Origin: Mixophyes australis
Taxonomy: Eukaryota; Chordata; Amphibia; Anura; Limnodynastidae
Length of the DNA stretch: 64,000 nt
Direction of reading: 5' to 3'
Assembly (NCBI GenBank): GCA_036250195.1
Contig: JAVHZZ010000011.1
Location: 59,338,919 to 59,402,918 of the forward strand
A model generated the notes under the pieces. The model was not told where the DNA came from and did not search any database. It saw nothing but the letters and a program-made list of their open reading frames with translations. This document shows, piece after piece, positions 32,042 through 42,555 of this stretch (position 1 is its first letter; each line of letters opens with the position of its first letter). The translations under genes and the position numbers were made by a program.

Positions 32042-33523
32042 CAGTCATGGCCAACAGTTTTGAGAATGACACAAGTATTGGTTTTCACAAAGTTTGCTGC
32101 TTCAGTGTTTTTAGACCTTTTTGTCAGATGTTGCTATGGTGTACTGAAGTAAAATTACAAGCATTACATAAATGTCAAAGGCTTTTATTGACAATTACAT
32201 AAAGTTTATGCAAAAAGTCAATATTTACAGTGTTGACCTTTCTTTTTGAAGACCTCTGCAATTCACCCTGGCATGCTGTCACTCAACTTCTGGGCCACAC
32301 ACTGACTGATGGCCGCCCATTGTTGCCTAATCATTGCTTGGAGTTTGTCAGAATTTGTGGGTTATTGTTTGTCCACCCGCCTCTTGTGGATTGACTGCAA
32401 GTTTTCAATGGGATTAAGGTCTGGGGAGTTTCCTGGCCAGGGACCCAAAATTTCGATGTTTTGATCCCCGAGCCACTTAGTTATCACTTTTGCCTTATAG
32501 GAAGGTGCTCCATCATGCTAGAAAAGGCATTGTTTGTCACGAAACTATTCATGGATATTTGGGAGACGTTGGTCTTGGAGGATGTTTTGGTACCATCCTA
32601 TATTCATGGCTGTGTTCTTAGGCAAAATTGTGAGTGAGCCCACTCCCTTGGCTGAGGAGCAACCATACACAAGCATTTTTCTAGATGCCCCAAACAATCT
32701 GAAAGGGGATTCAGCTGAGAAAATTACATTACCTCAGTCCTCAGCAGTCCAATCCCTGTACCTTTTGCTGAATATCAGTCTGTCCTTGATATTTTTCCTG
32801 GAGAGGAGTGGCTTATTTGCTGGCCTTCTTGACACCAGGCCATCCTCCAAAAGTGTTCTCTTCACTGTGTATGCAGATGCACTCATACCTGCCTGCTGCT
32901 ATTTCTGAGCAAGCTGCTGCACTGGTGGTGCCCCGATCCCCCAGCTGAATCAACTTTTGTAGACGGTCCTGGTGCTTGCTGGACGTCTTGGCGCCTTGAA
33001 GCCTTCTTCACAACTATTGAACCTCTCTCCTTGAAGCTCTTGATGATCCGATAAATGGTTGATTTAGGTGCAATCTTACTAGCAGCAATATCCTTGCCTG
33101 TGAAGCTCTTCTTGTGCAAAGCAGTGATGACTACATGTGTTTCCTTGCAGCTAACCATGGTTAACAGAGGAAGAACAATGATTTCAAGCACCACCCTCTT
33201 TTTAAAGCTTCCAGTCTGTTATTCGAACTCAATCAGCATGACAGAGTGATCTCCAATCTTGTCCTTGTCAACACTCTAACCTGTGTTATAGAGAGAATCA
33301 TTGACCTGATGTCAGCTGGTCCTTTTGTGGCAGGGCTGAAATGCAGTGTAAATGTTTTTGGGATAAAGTTCATTGTCATGGCAAAGAGGAACTTTGAAAT
33401 TAATTGCAATTCATGTGATCACTCTTCATGACATTCTGGAGTATATGCAAATTGCATAAAAAGGCAGCAGATTTTGTGAAAAATTATATTTGTGTCATTC
33501 TCAAAACCTTTGGTCATAATTGT
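32042..33523 (-). mobile_element. Tc1/mariner element 2
   Basis: Left end CAGTCATGGCCAACAGTTTT and inverted right end (CAATTATGACCAAAGGTTTT on the minus strand, from 33523), with TA at 32040-32041 and 33524-33525. The ends share AGTTTTGAGAATGACACAA-like text. It is inserted at a TA in the terminal repeat of Tc1 element 1 (GACCAT/TA/CACCTACAGG). Confidence 0.88.
32230..33194 (-). pseudogene. Tc1-type transposase, broken (element 2)
   Basis: The N-terminal helix-turn-helix part reads FTGKDIAASKIAPKSTIYRI and IKSFKERGSIVVKK. A frameshift follows near residue 68. The catalytic end reads LGPWPGNSPDLNPIENL, keeping the last acidic residue (Glu) of the DDE triad, then HKRRVDKQ. Multiple shifts prevent a full protein. 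Confidence 0.85.
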
Positions 33524-33540
33524 ACACCTACAGGGACTGT

Positions 33541-34450
33541 AATGACATTGTATTCAAATAGATTTATTTTATTATGGAGTTAGTCCCCCTTTTGCAGCTA
33601 TAACAGCTTCCACTCTTCTTGGAAGGCTTTGTACAAGATGTTGGAGTGTTTCTGTGGGAGTTTGTGACAATTAATTCTGTAGAGCATTTATGAGATTAGG
33701 CACTAATGTTGGACAAGAAGGCCTGGCTCACAATAAACATTCCATTTCATCCCAAAGGTGTTCGATGGGGTCAATGCTCTGTGCCGGCCAGTCATGTTCA
33801 TTCACACTGAACTCATCAAACCATGGGGTATATTTACTAACCTGCGGGTTTGAAAAAGAGGAGATGCTGCCTATTGCAACCAATAAGATTCTAGCTGTCA
33901 TTTAGTTTAACGTACTAAATAAATAACTAGAATCTGATTGGTTGCTATAGGCAACATAACTTGGTATACTGAAGCATTAAGATTGCCCTTAACTGGAGAT
34001 AAGGGGCCTAGCCCAAACCCTGAAAAACAGCCCCATGCCATTATCCCTCCTCCACAATACTTCACAGTTGGCATAATGCAGTCAGGCATCCGATGCTTGG
34101 CATTGGTCATGGTGATGTGGGGCTTGCATGCAGCTGCTCGGCCATGGAAACCCATTCCATTAAGCTCCCACCGCACAGTTTTTGTGCTTACATTAATCCC
34201 AGTGGAAGTTCGAAACTCTTCAGCTATGGAATCAGCAGAGCGTTGGCGACTTTTACGCACCATGTGCCTTAGCATCCATTGACCTGACTCTGTGATTTTA
34301 CCTGGTCTTCCGCTTTGTGGCTGAGTTGCTGTTGTTCCTAAACGCATCCACTTCCTAAAAAATTCATTTACAGTTGACCGTCTTATCGCAATGTTGGCAT
34401 TCTATCACAGTACCACGCTTGAAGTCAATGAGCTCTTCAGAACAACCCAT
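33541..34450 (-). pseudogene. Tc1-type transposase, broken (element 1)
   Basis: ATG at 34450 opens MGCSEELIDFKRG. A helix-turn-helix and linker follow (MRLGTTATQPQSGRPGKIT, SADSIAEEFRTSTGINVST). The text jumps from NAKHR to MPDCIMPTVKYCGGGIMAWG, losing the first catalytic Asp region, and again at a MITE (33825-33956), losing the second. The end WPAQSIDPIEHLWDEME keeps the final Glu. Confidence 0.85.
33825..33956. mobile_element. Fold-back MITE fragment
   Basis: Starts GGGGTATATTTACTAACC. The core has AGATTCTAGCTGTCATTTA and the inverse AGAATCTGATTGGTTGC. The right arm is truncated. The core matches the MITE at 43174-43351. It replaces the middle of the transposase of Tc1 element 1. Confidence 0.75.
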
Positions 34451-34495
34451 TTTGTATCACAAATGTTTGAAAATGAAGACTGCATGGCTAGGTGC

Positions 34496-36300
34496 ATAAT
34501 AACCTAATCTCGACCCCACTTCTATCTCGAACTATCGCCCCATATCTCTTCTCCCTTTTGCCTCCAAAATTCTTGAGAGGCTCGTCTGCAGCCGTCTCAC
34601 CTCCTACCTTTCTGAATACTCCCTCCTTGATCCTCTCCAGTCTGGTTTCCGCCCCCTCCACTCCACTGAAACTGCCCTGGCTAAAGTCACCAATGACCTC
34701 CTCTCTGCAAAAGCCAGGGGCCACTTCTCCCTTCTCATCCTCCTTGACCTCTCTGCAGCCTTTGACACCGTTGACCACCCCCTCCTCCTTCACACCCTCC
34801 AGTCTTTCAGCCTCTCCGGCCCAGTCCTGTCCTGGTTCACCTCTTACCTTACTCACCGTTCCTTCTCTGTCACCACCTCTGGGTCTCTCTCCCCCCCATC
34901 CACCCTTCCAGTCGGGGTCCCTCAGGGCTCTGTTCTGGGACCCTTACTCTTCTCTCTATACACCTCCTCCCTGGGTGAACTCATCAGCTCCTTCGGCTTC
35001 AGCTACCACCTTTACGCTGACGACACTCAACTATACCTCTCCTCTCCTGATCTCTCTCCCTCCCTCCTCTCTAGGGTGTCCGCCTGCCTCTCTGCCATCT
35101 CCTCCTGGATGTCCTCTCGATTCCTCAAACTTAACCTTGCCAAAACTGAGCTCATAGTTTTTCCTCCCTCTCATACCCCATCCCCTTCTGACCTCTCCAT
35201 CACTGTCGACAACACCTCTATCTCCCCTGTCCCCCAATTTCGCTGCCTTGGTGTCATCCTCGACTCCTCTCTCTCCTTTGGCCCCCACATCCTCTCTCTT
35301 GCTAAATCCTGCCGCTTCCAGCTGCGCAACATCGCTCGCATCCGGCCCTTCCTCTCCCATGATGCCACCAAATGCCTTATCCACTCTCTGATCATCTTCC
35401 GCCTGGACTACTGCAACCTCCTCCTCACTGGCCTCCCCCACTCTCATCTCGATCCCCTTCGATCCATCCTTAACGCTGCAGCTAGGCTTATTTTCCTCTC
35501 TCGCTGCTCCTCTTTTGTCTCCCCCCTCTACCTAGCCCTTCACTGGCTCCCATTCCCCTTCAGAATCCTCTTTAAGCTCCTCACACTCACCTACAAGGCC
35601 CTCGCCAACTCCACTACGCCCTACATCTCCACCCTCCTCTCTATTCATGCTCCATCCCGCCCTCTCCGTTCTGCCTCTGACCGTCGCCTCTCTTCCCCCC
35701 TTATAACCTCCTCCCACGCGCGTATCCAAGACTTCGCCCGCGCTGCCCCCCTCCACTGGAACAAGCTCCCTCCCTCCATCAGAACTTTCCCTAATCTGTC
35801 CAGCTTCAAACGGGCCCTAAAAACCCACCTTTTTCTTAAAGCCTTTCTGTCTCCCACTTAACTTCCTACCTTATCTTCTGCCTCTGTCCCCCTACTCTCC
35901 CTCTCTCCCCTGCGTCTCTCTGTCTGTCCACCCCTCCCCTTAGATTGTACGCTCCTCTGAGCAGGGCCATCTCTCCTCCTTTTTCCACCACTTCTAACTC
36001 TGCTCTCCAGCTACTTAGCCCTCCTCCTCAAAGGTCCTCCACCCCACGTCCACTTTCGCTCCCTCCTCCCCCTGGGGGTCTCCCTGTCTTCCGCGCCCCC
36101 CTTCTTGGGCCCCGTCGTTTTCGGATCCTCCCTCCCCCTTCCCCGCCCTCTCTAGCTGTGCATTGAGCGTACTGAGTTGCTGTGTTTACTGTACTGTGCT
36201 GTCTCCCATTGTATTGTGATTTTGTTTGTCTCTGTACGGCGCTGCGGATGCCTTGTAGCGCCTTATAAATAAATATTAATAATAATAATAATAATAATAA
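34496..36300 (+). mobile_element. L2-type LINE copy 1, 5'-truncated, with 7-bp duplication TAGGTGC
   Basis: TAGGTGC at 34489-34495 and 36301-36307 frames the insertion into Tc1 element 1. The 3' end is CGCCTTATAAATAAATATTAA followed by a TAA microsatellite, the usual L2 tail style. Truncation at the 5' end is normal for LINEs. Confidence 0.9.
34503..35861 (+). pseudogene. L2 reverse transcriptase, open but lacking a start (452 codons)
   Basis: From 34503 to the stop at 35861 I find no interruption in the frame: [53 protein letters not shown], the catalytic box [12 protein letters not shown] (Y at residue about 171), [14 protein letters not shown] and the C-terminal [22 protein letters not shown] text. 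There is no ATG near the beginning, because the 5' part was lost on insertion. It is a dead-on-arrival copy with little decay. Confidence 0.85.
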
Positions 36301-36302
36301 TA
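36270..36302. repeat. TAA microsatellite at the L2 3' end
   Basis: About eight AAT/TAA units follow the LINE tail. Confidence 0.85.
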
Positions 36303-36398
36303 GGTGCTTGATTTTATACACTTCTGGCAATGGGTCTGATTGAAACAATTCAATTCAATAATTAACAGGTATGGCCTATTACTTTTGTCCATATAGTG

Positions 36399-36639
36399 TA
36401 ACACCACCAATAAAATATTTAATATTCTAAAACATATCCAGCTACAGAAGCTGAAATAAAATAAACTAACAAAGCTGATGATGGTCTCTCAACTAATGGA
36501 TAAAAAATATGTCAACCTGTCGCCAGAAAATAAAAGGTCACACATCTTGCAATCCCCTTACCTATCTTTCTCTCTCTCTGCTTCTATTAGCCGGTGTATA
36601 TGACCTAATCTAGGTCCGCCACACTCCTCACACACACAT
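36399..36639. other. Unassigned stretch between Tc1 element 1 and L2 copy 2
   Basis: AT-rich, no ORF. The exact start of the L2 copy is unclear. Confidence 0.4.
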
Positions 36640-36679
36640 ACATCAAAACACCATAGCTCTATAGCAAACTTCTAAATGT

Positions 36680-37626
36680 GCCCTTTGAAATGCATGCTCT
36701 GTTTGTAACAAACTTACCTCCTTACATGATCTCTTCCTCTCAAAAAACCTCAACCTTCTGTCAATAGCAGAAACATGGCTCATGCAATCAGACACTGCCT
36801 CATCTGCAGCACTTTCACATGGTGGCCTCCGTCTCAACAACACCTCCAGACATGAAGGCAGACAAGGAGGTGGGGTTGGACTACTTCTCTCCTCACAGTG
36901 CACGTTCAGTTCTACCAAATGTCCCATCACTTACATTCACATCTTTTGAAGTACATGCTATTCGCATTTTTAATCCATTCTCTCTACCTGTTGTGGTGAT
37001 CTATCGTTCCCCCTGGATCACACCAACAATTTATGGAGGATTTCTTTGTATGGCTCCCTCACTTCCTATCTTCAGTCATCCCCACCCTCATCCTGGGTGA
37101 TATCAACATCCCCATTGATAACCCACTTTCCAAAGCTGCTTCCAAACTACTCTCTCTAACCTCCTCACTTGATGTCTCCCAGTGGATTGAATCATCTACT
37201 CATCAGGATGGCCATTGCCTTGATCTTGTTTTCTCTAGACTATGCTCAGTTTCTAATTTCCTTAACACACCCTTCCCCCTCTCAGATCATCACCTTATCA
37301 GCTACACGCTCACCCCCACTGCTCTAACCTCTCTAATGTCTAACTCTACCAAGCCTCCTCATACCCGCAGAAATCTTAATTCTATTAATCTCCAACCCCT
37401 TCTCTCCCCTATCTCTATATTCTCCTTCCCTGAGATGGCAGTACCACATTTTCACCAAACCTTACCAACAGCCCTTGATCAAGTGGCTCCAGCGACACTA
37501 CATACTACACGTCGACTTCGATGTCAGCCATGGCACACTACAGCAACGCAAAATCTTCAAAAACTTTCCCGTAAAGCACAACATCACTGGCGTAAATCTT
37601 GCACCTCTAATGACTTCTTCACATAA
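36680..37626 (+). pseudogene. L2 APE-type endonuclease
   Basis: LLSIAETWLMQSDT, GGLRLNNTSRHEGRQGGGVG-like text in one frame, then LGDINIPIDNPLSKAASKLL and HCLDLVFSRLCSVSN and LSDHHLISYTL in another. These are the conserved endonuclease blocks (E-T-W, GDIN, SDH). Several frameshifts are present. Confidence 0.85.
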
Positions 37627-38543
37627 ACTTCTATCTACCGCTCCTATCGAAATGCTCTGGACACTGCAAAACAAACATACTTCCAATCTCTTATCTATGC
37701 TCAGGCTTCTAACACCAAACGCCTTTTTAACACATTTAAATCTCTTCTCATTCATCCCACCCCGAACCCTCCATCTACTATCAGTGCCCAGGATCTTGCT
37801 TCTTACTTCAAGGGCAAGATTGATAAGATCAGACTAGAAATGGTATCCTTTTCCTCGACAAGCAATCAGCTCAATTCCTTCCCACTACCCTCTGACACCC
37901 TCTCTTCATTTAACCGCAGAAATGAAGAAGAAATTTCTACTCTCTTTTTATCTTCCTACTCTACCTTCTGTCCTATTGATCCTATTCCCTCGCAAATTGG
38001 TAGATCCCTGTCTCCTGTGCTTATTTCACCTCTAACTAAAATCTGTAACCTCTCGCTCTCTACTGGCATCTTTCCATCACTATACAAGCATGCAGTGATT
38101 ACGCCTATTCTAAAAGAACGAGATTCTAACCCAATATTTATCTCAAATTACCGTCCCATCTCTCAGCTCCCGTGTCCCTCCAAGCTTCTAGAGAGACTTG
38201 CCTACACTCGCCTCACATGCTTCCTTTCCGCAAACAACCTGTTGGATCCTCTTCAGTCTGGCTTTCGTTCTCACCACTCCACAGAGACTGCATTGACTAA
38301 GGTTGTTAATGATCTGATCACTGCTAAAACTAAACTAAACTACTACTCCCTCCTAATTCTCCTGGATCTCTCGGCTGCATTTGACACCGTTGACCACTCT
38401 CTTCTCATACAAACGCTGCTATCCCTAGGGCTTCAAGACACTGTTCTATCCTAAATCTAATAAGTTCCTATGGATTTCAGTATCATCTCTATGCGGATGA
38501 CGCTCAAATTTATCTATCCTCTTCCTCCACATCTGTTTTGTCC
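37627..38543 (+). pseudogene. L2 reverse transcriptase, N-terminal part
   Basis: Contains [81 protein letters not shown] deletion after LQDTVLS removes the block holding the GVPQGS motif; the catalytic box HLYADDAQIYL survives at 38487-38510, in another frame. Confidence 0.88.
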
Positions 38544-38723
38544 TGTATAACTAGAGATGGGCGGGTCCGGTTCTCCGAGAACCGAACCCACCCGAACTTT
38601 GGGTATCCGAGTACCGAGCTGAGCAGCTCGGTACTCTCCCGCCCATTCCGAATCCAAATCGAGGCCGAACGTCATTGTGACGTCGTCGGATCTCGGGACT
38701 CGGTTCTCGCGATACTTCAACTT

Positions 38724-38731
38724 TATAAATA
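38724..38731 (+). promoter_or_regulatory. TATA-like box in the hAT element
   Basis: TATAAATA, about 170 bp from the element end and upstream of the array and ORF. It is a candidate promoter only. Confidence 0.35.
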
Positions 38732-38900
38732 CACGCCTCCACAGCAATCCATCGCCATTTGACAGAGGGAGAGAGCAGGGTGTAGTCATAGGCTAATTAG
38801 AGCAGGGACAGAGAATACAATATTGTTCTTGCAATTGCTCTAACCAAAATCGCTAGTGCAGAGAGGAGGATAGAGGTTTATTATTTTTTCTTCATATTTG

Positions 38901-40000
38901 GCACTCCCCAGCGCTTTTGGGGTGTCCCCCATAATTGTGCATTAATATTTCTGGCTGTCAAAAGTCATATCTGTCAGCAGTATCTACTAAATAATTTGTA
39001 GCACACCTCAGTGCTTTTGGGGTGTCCTCCCTAATTGTGCATTAATATTTCTGGCTGTCAAAAGTCATATCTGTCAGCAGTATCTACTAAATAATTTGTA
39101 GCACTCCTCAGTGCTTTTGGGGTGTCCTCCCTAATTGTGCATTAATATTTCTGGCTGTCAAAAGTCATATCTGTCAGCAGTATCTACTAAATAATTTTTA
39201 GCACTCCTCAGTGTTTTTGGGGTGTCCTCCCTAATTGTGCATTAATATTTCTGGCTGTCAAAAGTCATATCTGTCAGCAGTATCTACTAAATAATTTTTA
39301 GTACTCCTCAGTGTTTTTGGGGTGTCCTCCCTAATTGTGCATTAATATTTCTGGCTGTCAAAAGTCATATCTGTCAGCAGTATCTACTAAATAATTTTTA
39401 GCACTCCTCAGTGTTTTTGGGGTGTCCTCCCTAATTGTGCATTAATATTTCTGGCTGTCAAAAGTCATATCTGTCAGCAGTATCTACTAAATAATTTTTA
39501 GCACTCCTCAGTGTTTTTGGGGTGTCCTCCCTAATTGTGCATTAATATTTCTGGCTGTCAAAAGTCATATCTGTCAGCAGTATCTACTAAATAATTTTTA
39601 GCACTCCTCAGTGTTTTTGGGGTGTCCTCCCTAATTGTGCATTAATATTTCTGGCTGTCAAAAGTCATATCTGTCAGCAGTATCTACTAAATAATTTTTA
39701 GCACTCCTCAGTGTTTTTGGGGTGTCCTCCCTAATTGTGCATTAATATTTCTGGCTGTCAAAAGTCATATCTGTCAGCAGTATCTACTAAATAATTTTTA
39801 GCACTCCTCAGTGTTTTTGGGGTGTCCTCCCTAATTGTGCATTAATATTTCTGGCTGTCAAAAGTCATATCTGTCAGCAGTATCTACTAAATAATTTTTA
39901 GCACTCCTCAGTGTTTTTGGGGTGTCCTCCCTAATTGTGCATTAAAATTTCTGGCTGTCAAAAGTCATATCTGTCAGCAGTATCTACCAAATAATTTTTA
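38901..40000. repeat. Tandem array of eleven 100-bp units
   Basis: Units begin GCACTCCTCAGTG at 38901, 39001, 39101 and so on to 39901, exactly 100 bp apart. Units from 39201 to about 39900 are almost identical; the two ends differ more. Each unit holds GGGGTGTCC and CTGGCTGTCAAAAGTCATA. There is no coding frame through it. Confidence 0.97.
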
Positions 40001-40026
40001 GCACTTCCCAGTGGTTTGCGCTCAGA

Positions 40027-40686
40027 ATGGATTCAAAGCAGTCCACATATGATCTGAATGAGCAACCAGGTTCTGTCACCAGTCCTGATGTTAGTGTTCC
40101 CAGTACGTCATCTGGCCAAGGCGATGTCAAACAACAGAGTGTTTCCAAATTAGTGCAAAAAACAAAAACCCAAAAAAAAATTACTGTATTGAAGCGAAAA
40201 AGAAGTGTAACTGAGCAAAAGTTAAGTGATGATAAAAAAAAAATTGCAAGCATGCCATTCTACACACGCAGTGGTAAAGAGAGAATGAGGCCTTCACCTT
40301 TGGGTATTAGTGGCAGATCCCAAAAAGTTACCCAGCCTACAATTGGTGCACAACTACTGTTACGCGTCAAAGCCGAGCTGCAAGATAACAGTGAGGCATT
40401 ACAGGAGAATATTTGCTCTGATTCACAAATGACAACAATCCCTGTGGAGAGTCCATCCAACAGTGGGATGTCTAATCGTGAGCATTCTGCTGATGTGTGC
40501 CTTAATAGCCCGAGTGTAGCCGGTGATACCCAAATTGAGGATGCCACTTTGGAATTAGAAGAGGATGAGGGGGAGATTTGTGTAGGCGACGAGGGCGCTA
40601 ATGATGATGTTGATGATTATGATGCAGACAGATACCAAATTGCCTTTCTCAATTTCTATTTATATTCTAGATTATATAACGGCTGA
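40027..40686 (+). CDS. Unrecognised 219-codon ORF in the hAT element
   Basis: ATG at 40027 lies 26 bases after the 100-bp array. The predicted protein starts MDSKQSTYDLNEQPG, has a Ser/Pro-rich N-terminus, a Lys/Arg-rich stretch at about residues 40-80 (KLVQKTKTQKK, VLKRKRS), a middle with QPTIGAQLLLRVKAELQD, and an acidic tail (LEEDEGEICVGDEG, DDVDDYDADR). The last ~20 codons derive from the downstream ~100-bp repeat. No signal peptide, membrane segment, zinc finger or transposase motif is seen. The basic-then-acidic pattern could suit a nuclear protein, but function is unknown. Confidence 0.6.
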   Translation: MDSKQSTYDLNEQPGSVTSPDVSVPSTSSGQGDVKQQSVSKLVQKTKTQKKITVLKRKRSVTEQKLSDDKKKIASMPFYTRSGKERMRPSPLGISGRSQKVTQPTIGAQLLLRVKAELQDNSEALQENICSDSQMTTIPVESPSNSGMSNREHSADVCLNSPSVAGDTQIEDATLELEEDEGEICVGDEGANDDVDDYDADRYQIAFLNFYLYSRLYNG

Positions 40687-41090
40687 ATAGTTTTCTATTT
40701 TACTCCTAGTGGAGAGAGGATCTGATGCAGACAGATACCAAACTGCCTTTGTCCATTTCAATTTATATTGTACAGTATATAACGGCTGAATTTATTAGTA
40801 TTTTATACAAGTGGAGGGGGGCCTAGAGAGACAGAAACCAAACTGGCTTTCTCCATGTCAATTAATATTGTACAGTCTATAACGGCTGGATTTTTTGGTA
40901 TTTTATACAAGTGGAGGGGGGCCTAGAGAGACAGAAACCAAACTGGCTTTCTCCATGTCAATTAATATTGTACAGTCTATAATGGCTGAATTTTTTGTTT
41001 TTTTAAAAAAGTGGACGGGGGCCTATAGAGACAGAAAGCAAACTGTCTTTTTCCATTTCTTTACATATTTAACTATAAGTGTAGGGTGTA
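40622..41090. repeat. Second array of ~100-bp units in the hAT element
   Basis: GTGGAGGGGGGCC-type units begin at 40709, 40811, 40911 and 41011, spaced 102, 100 and 100 bp. A related unit before 40709 supplies the ORF end. The sequence is unrelated to the 38901 array although the period is the same. Confidence 0.9.
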
Positions 41091-41269
41091 ATATACATCC
41101 AAAGACGATGGCTGCATTGCCAATATGCATAGATGGAGAGGAAGACAATCTGTTTTGTGTGTAGAATAAATGAAGGCCTACCAACGAAGAATTAAACAGT
41201 TTTTTGGATGATTTATTACCTCAACAATTAGATTACTTATCTCTAAAACAGTTGGAGCACTAAATTGGG

Positions 41270-41430
41270 TTATTTTAGGCACAATAACATGTATTTTCCA
41301 ACAAAATAGCAAAACAAAACCAAACAAAACCAAAACCAAAACACGCAATGGCGGTTTTGCAAAACCAAAACCAAAACCAAAACACGACGGTAATCCAGAT
41401 CCAAAACCGAATCCAAAACCAAAACACGGG
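41270..41430. repeat. Subterminal AACCAAAACAC repeats
   Basis: Many short CAAAACCAAAAC motifs close to the right end of the hAT element. Such subterminal motifs are often transposase-binding sites in this superfamily (inference). Confidence 0.7.
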
Positions 41431-41456
41431 GGTCAGTGACCATCTCTATGTATAAC

Positions 41457-42205
41457 TGACTGTCTTTCTGCCATTTCACCTTGGATGTCCTCTTGCCAAC
41501 TCAAACTTAATCTTTCTAAAACAGAGTTAATAATATTCCTACCCACCAACAAGAGCATACCTGACATTTCTATCTCTGTTGATAACATGATCATAAATCC
41601 CACCCCACAAGCTCGCTGTCTAGGAGTAATCCTTGACTCACACCTATCCTTTGTTCCTTACATTGACTCTATAACTAAATCATGTTACATACATCTAAAA
41701 AACATTTCCAGAATTAGCACATATGTCACACAAGACGCTGCAAAAAACTTAACTCATGCACTTATCATTTCCCGCATTGACTATTGCAATTCCTTCCTTA
41801 CTAGTCTTCCCCAAGATTGATTTTCATTGCAAATCGCTATTCCTCTGTTGAATCACTCTGTATGTCTCTACACTGGTTGCCTGTTTTCTACCGAATCCAA
41901 TATAAAATACTTTTACTAACCTACAAGGCCATCAACAAAACTGCACCAACTTACAACTCCTCTCTTGTCTCAAAATATCTCCCAACTCGGCAACTCTGTT
42001 CTGCACAAGATCTGCGTCTCTCATCCACCCTCATTACATCCTCCCATTCACGGTTACAGGACTTTATTCGGGCTGCACTCACTCTATGGAATTCTCTCCC
42101 TCGCACAGTAAGACTCTCCTCTGGTGACTCTCCTCTGGTCTACAAACTTTCAAGTGTTCTTTGAAAACCCACCTCTTCAGACAAGCTTATAATATTCCTC
42201 AACCA
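41457..42205 (+). pseudogene. L2 reverse transcriptase, C-terminal part
   Basis: Resumes exactly after the hAT duplication with [40 protein letters not shown], then after a shift [20 protein letters not shown] and [19 protein letters not shown]. It ends at about 42205 without the L2 tail. Confidence 0.85.
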
Positions 42206-42343
42206 CTACTGAAGGAGTAAGGGTTCAACAAACTTCCTCACTGGGATAGCAATGTCCAACCAGTATTTGTCCCTTGGTAGAGTTCAATAACCCTATCCTA
42301 GTTAGAGTCCCTTCTCCTTAAAAAATCACACATCCAAACTGTT

Positions 42344-42555
42344 CTGGCCCTAATCTAAATAGAGGGGTCAGATTTTATGATGGTTGTGGACATGACATGA
42401 AGCACCTAACTCCTCAGACCAGGGTGTTGTAAGAAGTGTGTTTTCAACAAAAGCCCCCCTGTGGTTTCCATGCCAACAAGTCTGAGGAGTTAGGTGCTTC
42501 ATGTCATGTCCACAACCATCATAAAATCCGACCCCTCTATTTAGATTAGGGCCAG
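42344..42555. mobile_element. Palindromic MITE, 212 bp, ~75-bp arms
   Basis: CTGGCCCTAATCTAAATAGA at 42344 is repeated inverted, ending at 42555. Arms run 42344-42418 and 42480-42555 with a ~61-bp loop and very few mismatches. No coding capacity. Confidence 0.9.

Larger units (their letters stand above)
26056..36398 (-). mobile_element. Tc1/mariner element 1, interrupted by four younger insertions
   Basis: The left end CACTATATGAACAAAAGTA (after TA at 26054) and the inverted right end at 36398 (before TA at 36399) are partners. Its own sequence is 26056-26091, 33526-33824, about 33957-34495 and 36301-36398. The rest is Tc1 element 2 with a gypsy copy inside, a MITE and an L2 LINE. The family moves by cut and paste into TA; this copy is dead. 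Confidence 0.8.
38552..41448. mobile_element. hAT-type DNA transposon, 2897 bp, with 8-bp duplication
   Basis: TGTATAAC at 38544-38551 and 41449-41456 is a perfect 8-bp target duplication, the hAT signature. Ends are TAGAGATGG and CCATCTCTA. The 5' part has a strong palindrome (GAGTACCGAGCTGAGCAGCTCGG-like), and the 3' part is rich in CCAAAACCAAAACAC repeats. It has two arrays and one ORF, but I see no hAT transposase or dimerisation domain, so it is probably non-autonomous. Confidence 0.88.
36640..42205 (+). mobile_element. L2-type LINE copy 2, split by a hAT element
   Basis: Endonuclease and RT pieces lie at 36640-38543 and resume at 41457-42205 after the hAT insertion. The tail seen in copies 1 and 3 is missing. 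It is closely similar to copy 3 (for example [20 protein letters not shown]). Confidence 0.85.

Noticed and set aside
34488..35756. Minus-strand Arg/Glu/Gly-rich ORFs (34488-34856, 35031-35447, 35532-35756)
   Set aside because: They are antisense to the L2 RT frame, whose pyrimidine-rich codons leave the other strand open.
36028..36348. Minus-strand ORF with LLLLLLLIFIYK
   Set aside because: It is translation of the L2 3' tail and TAA microsatellite.
38901..40000. CRISPR array or centromeric satellite
   Set aside because: There are no spacers, and the array lies wholly inside one hAT element with a target duplication.
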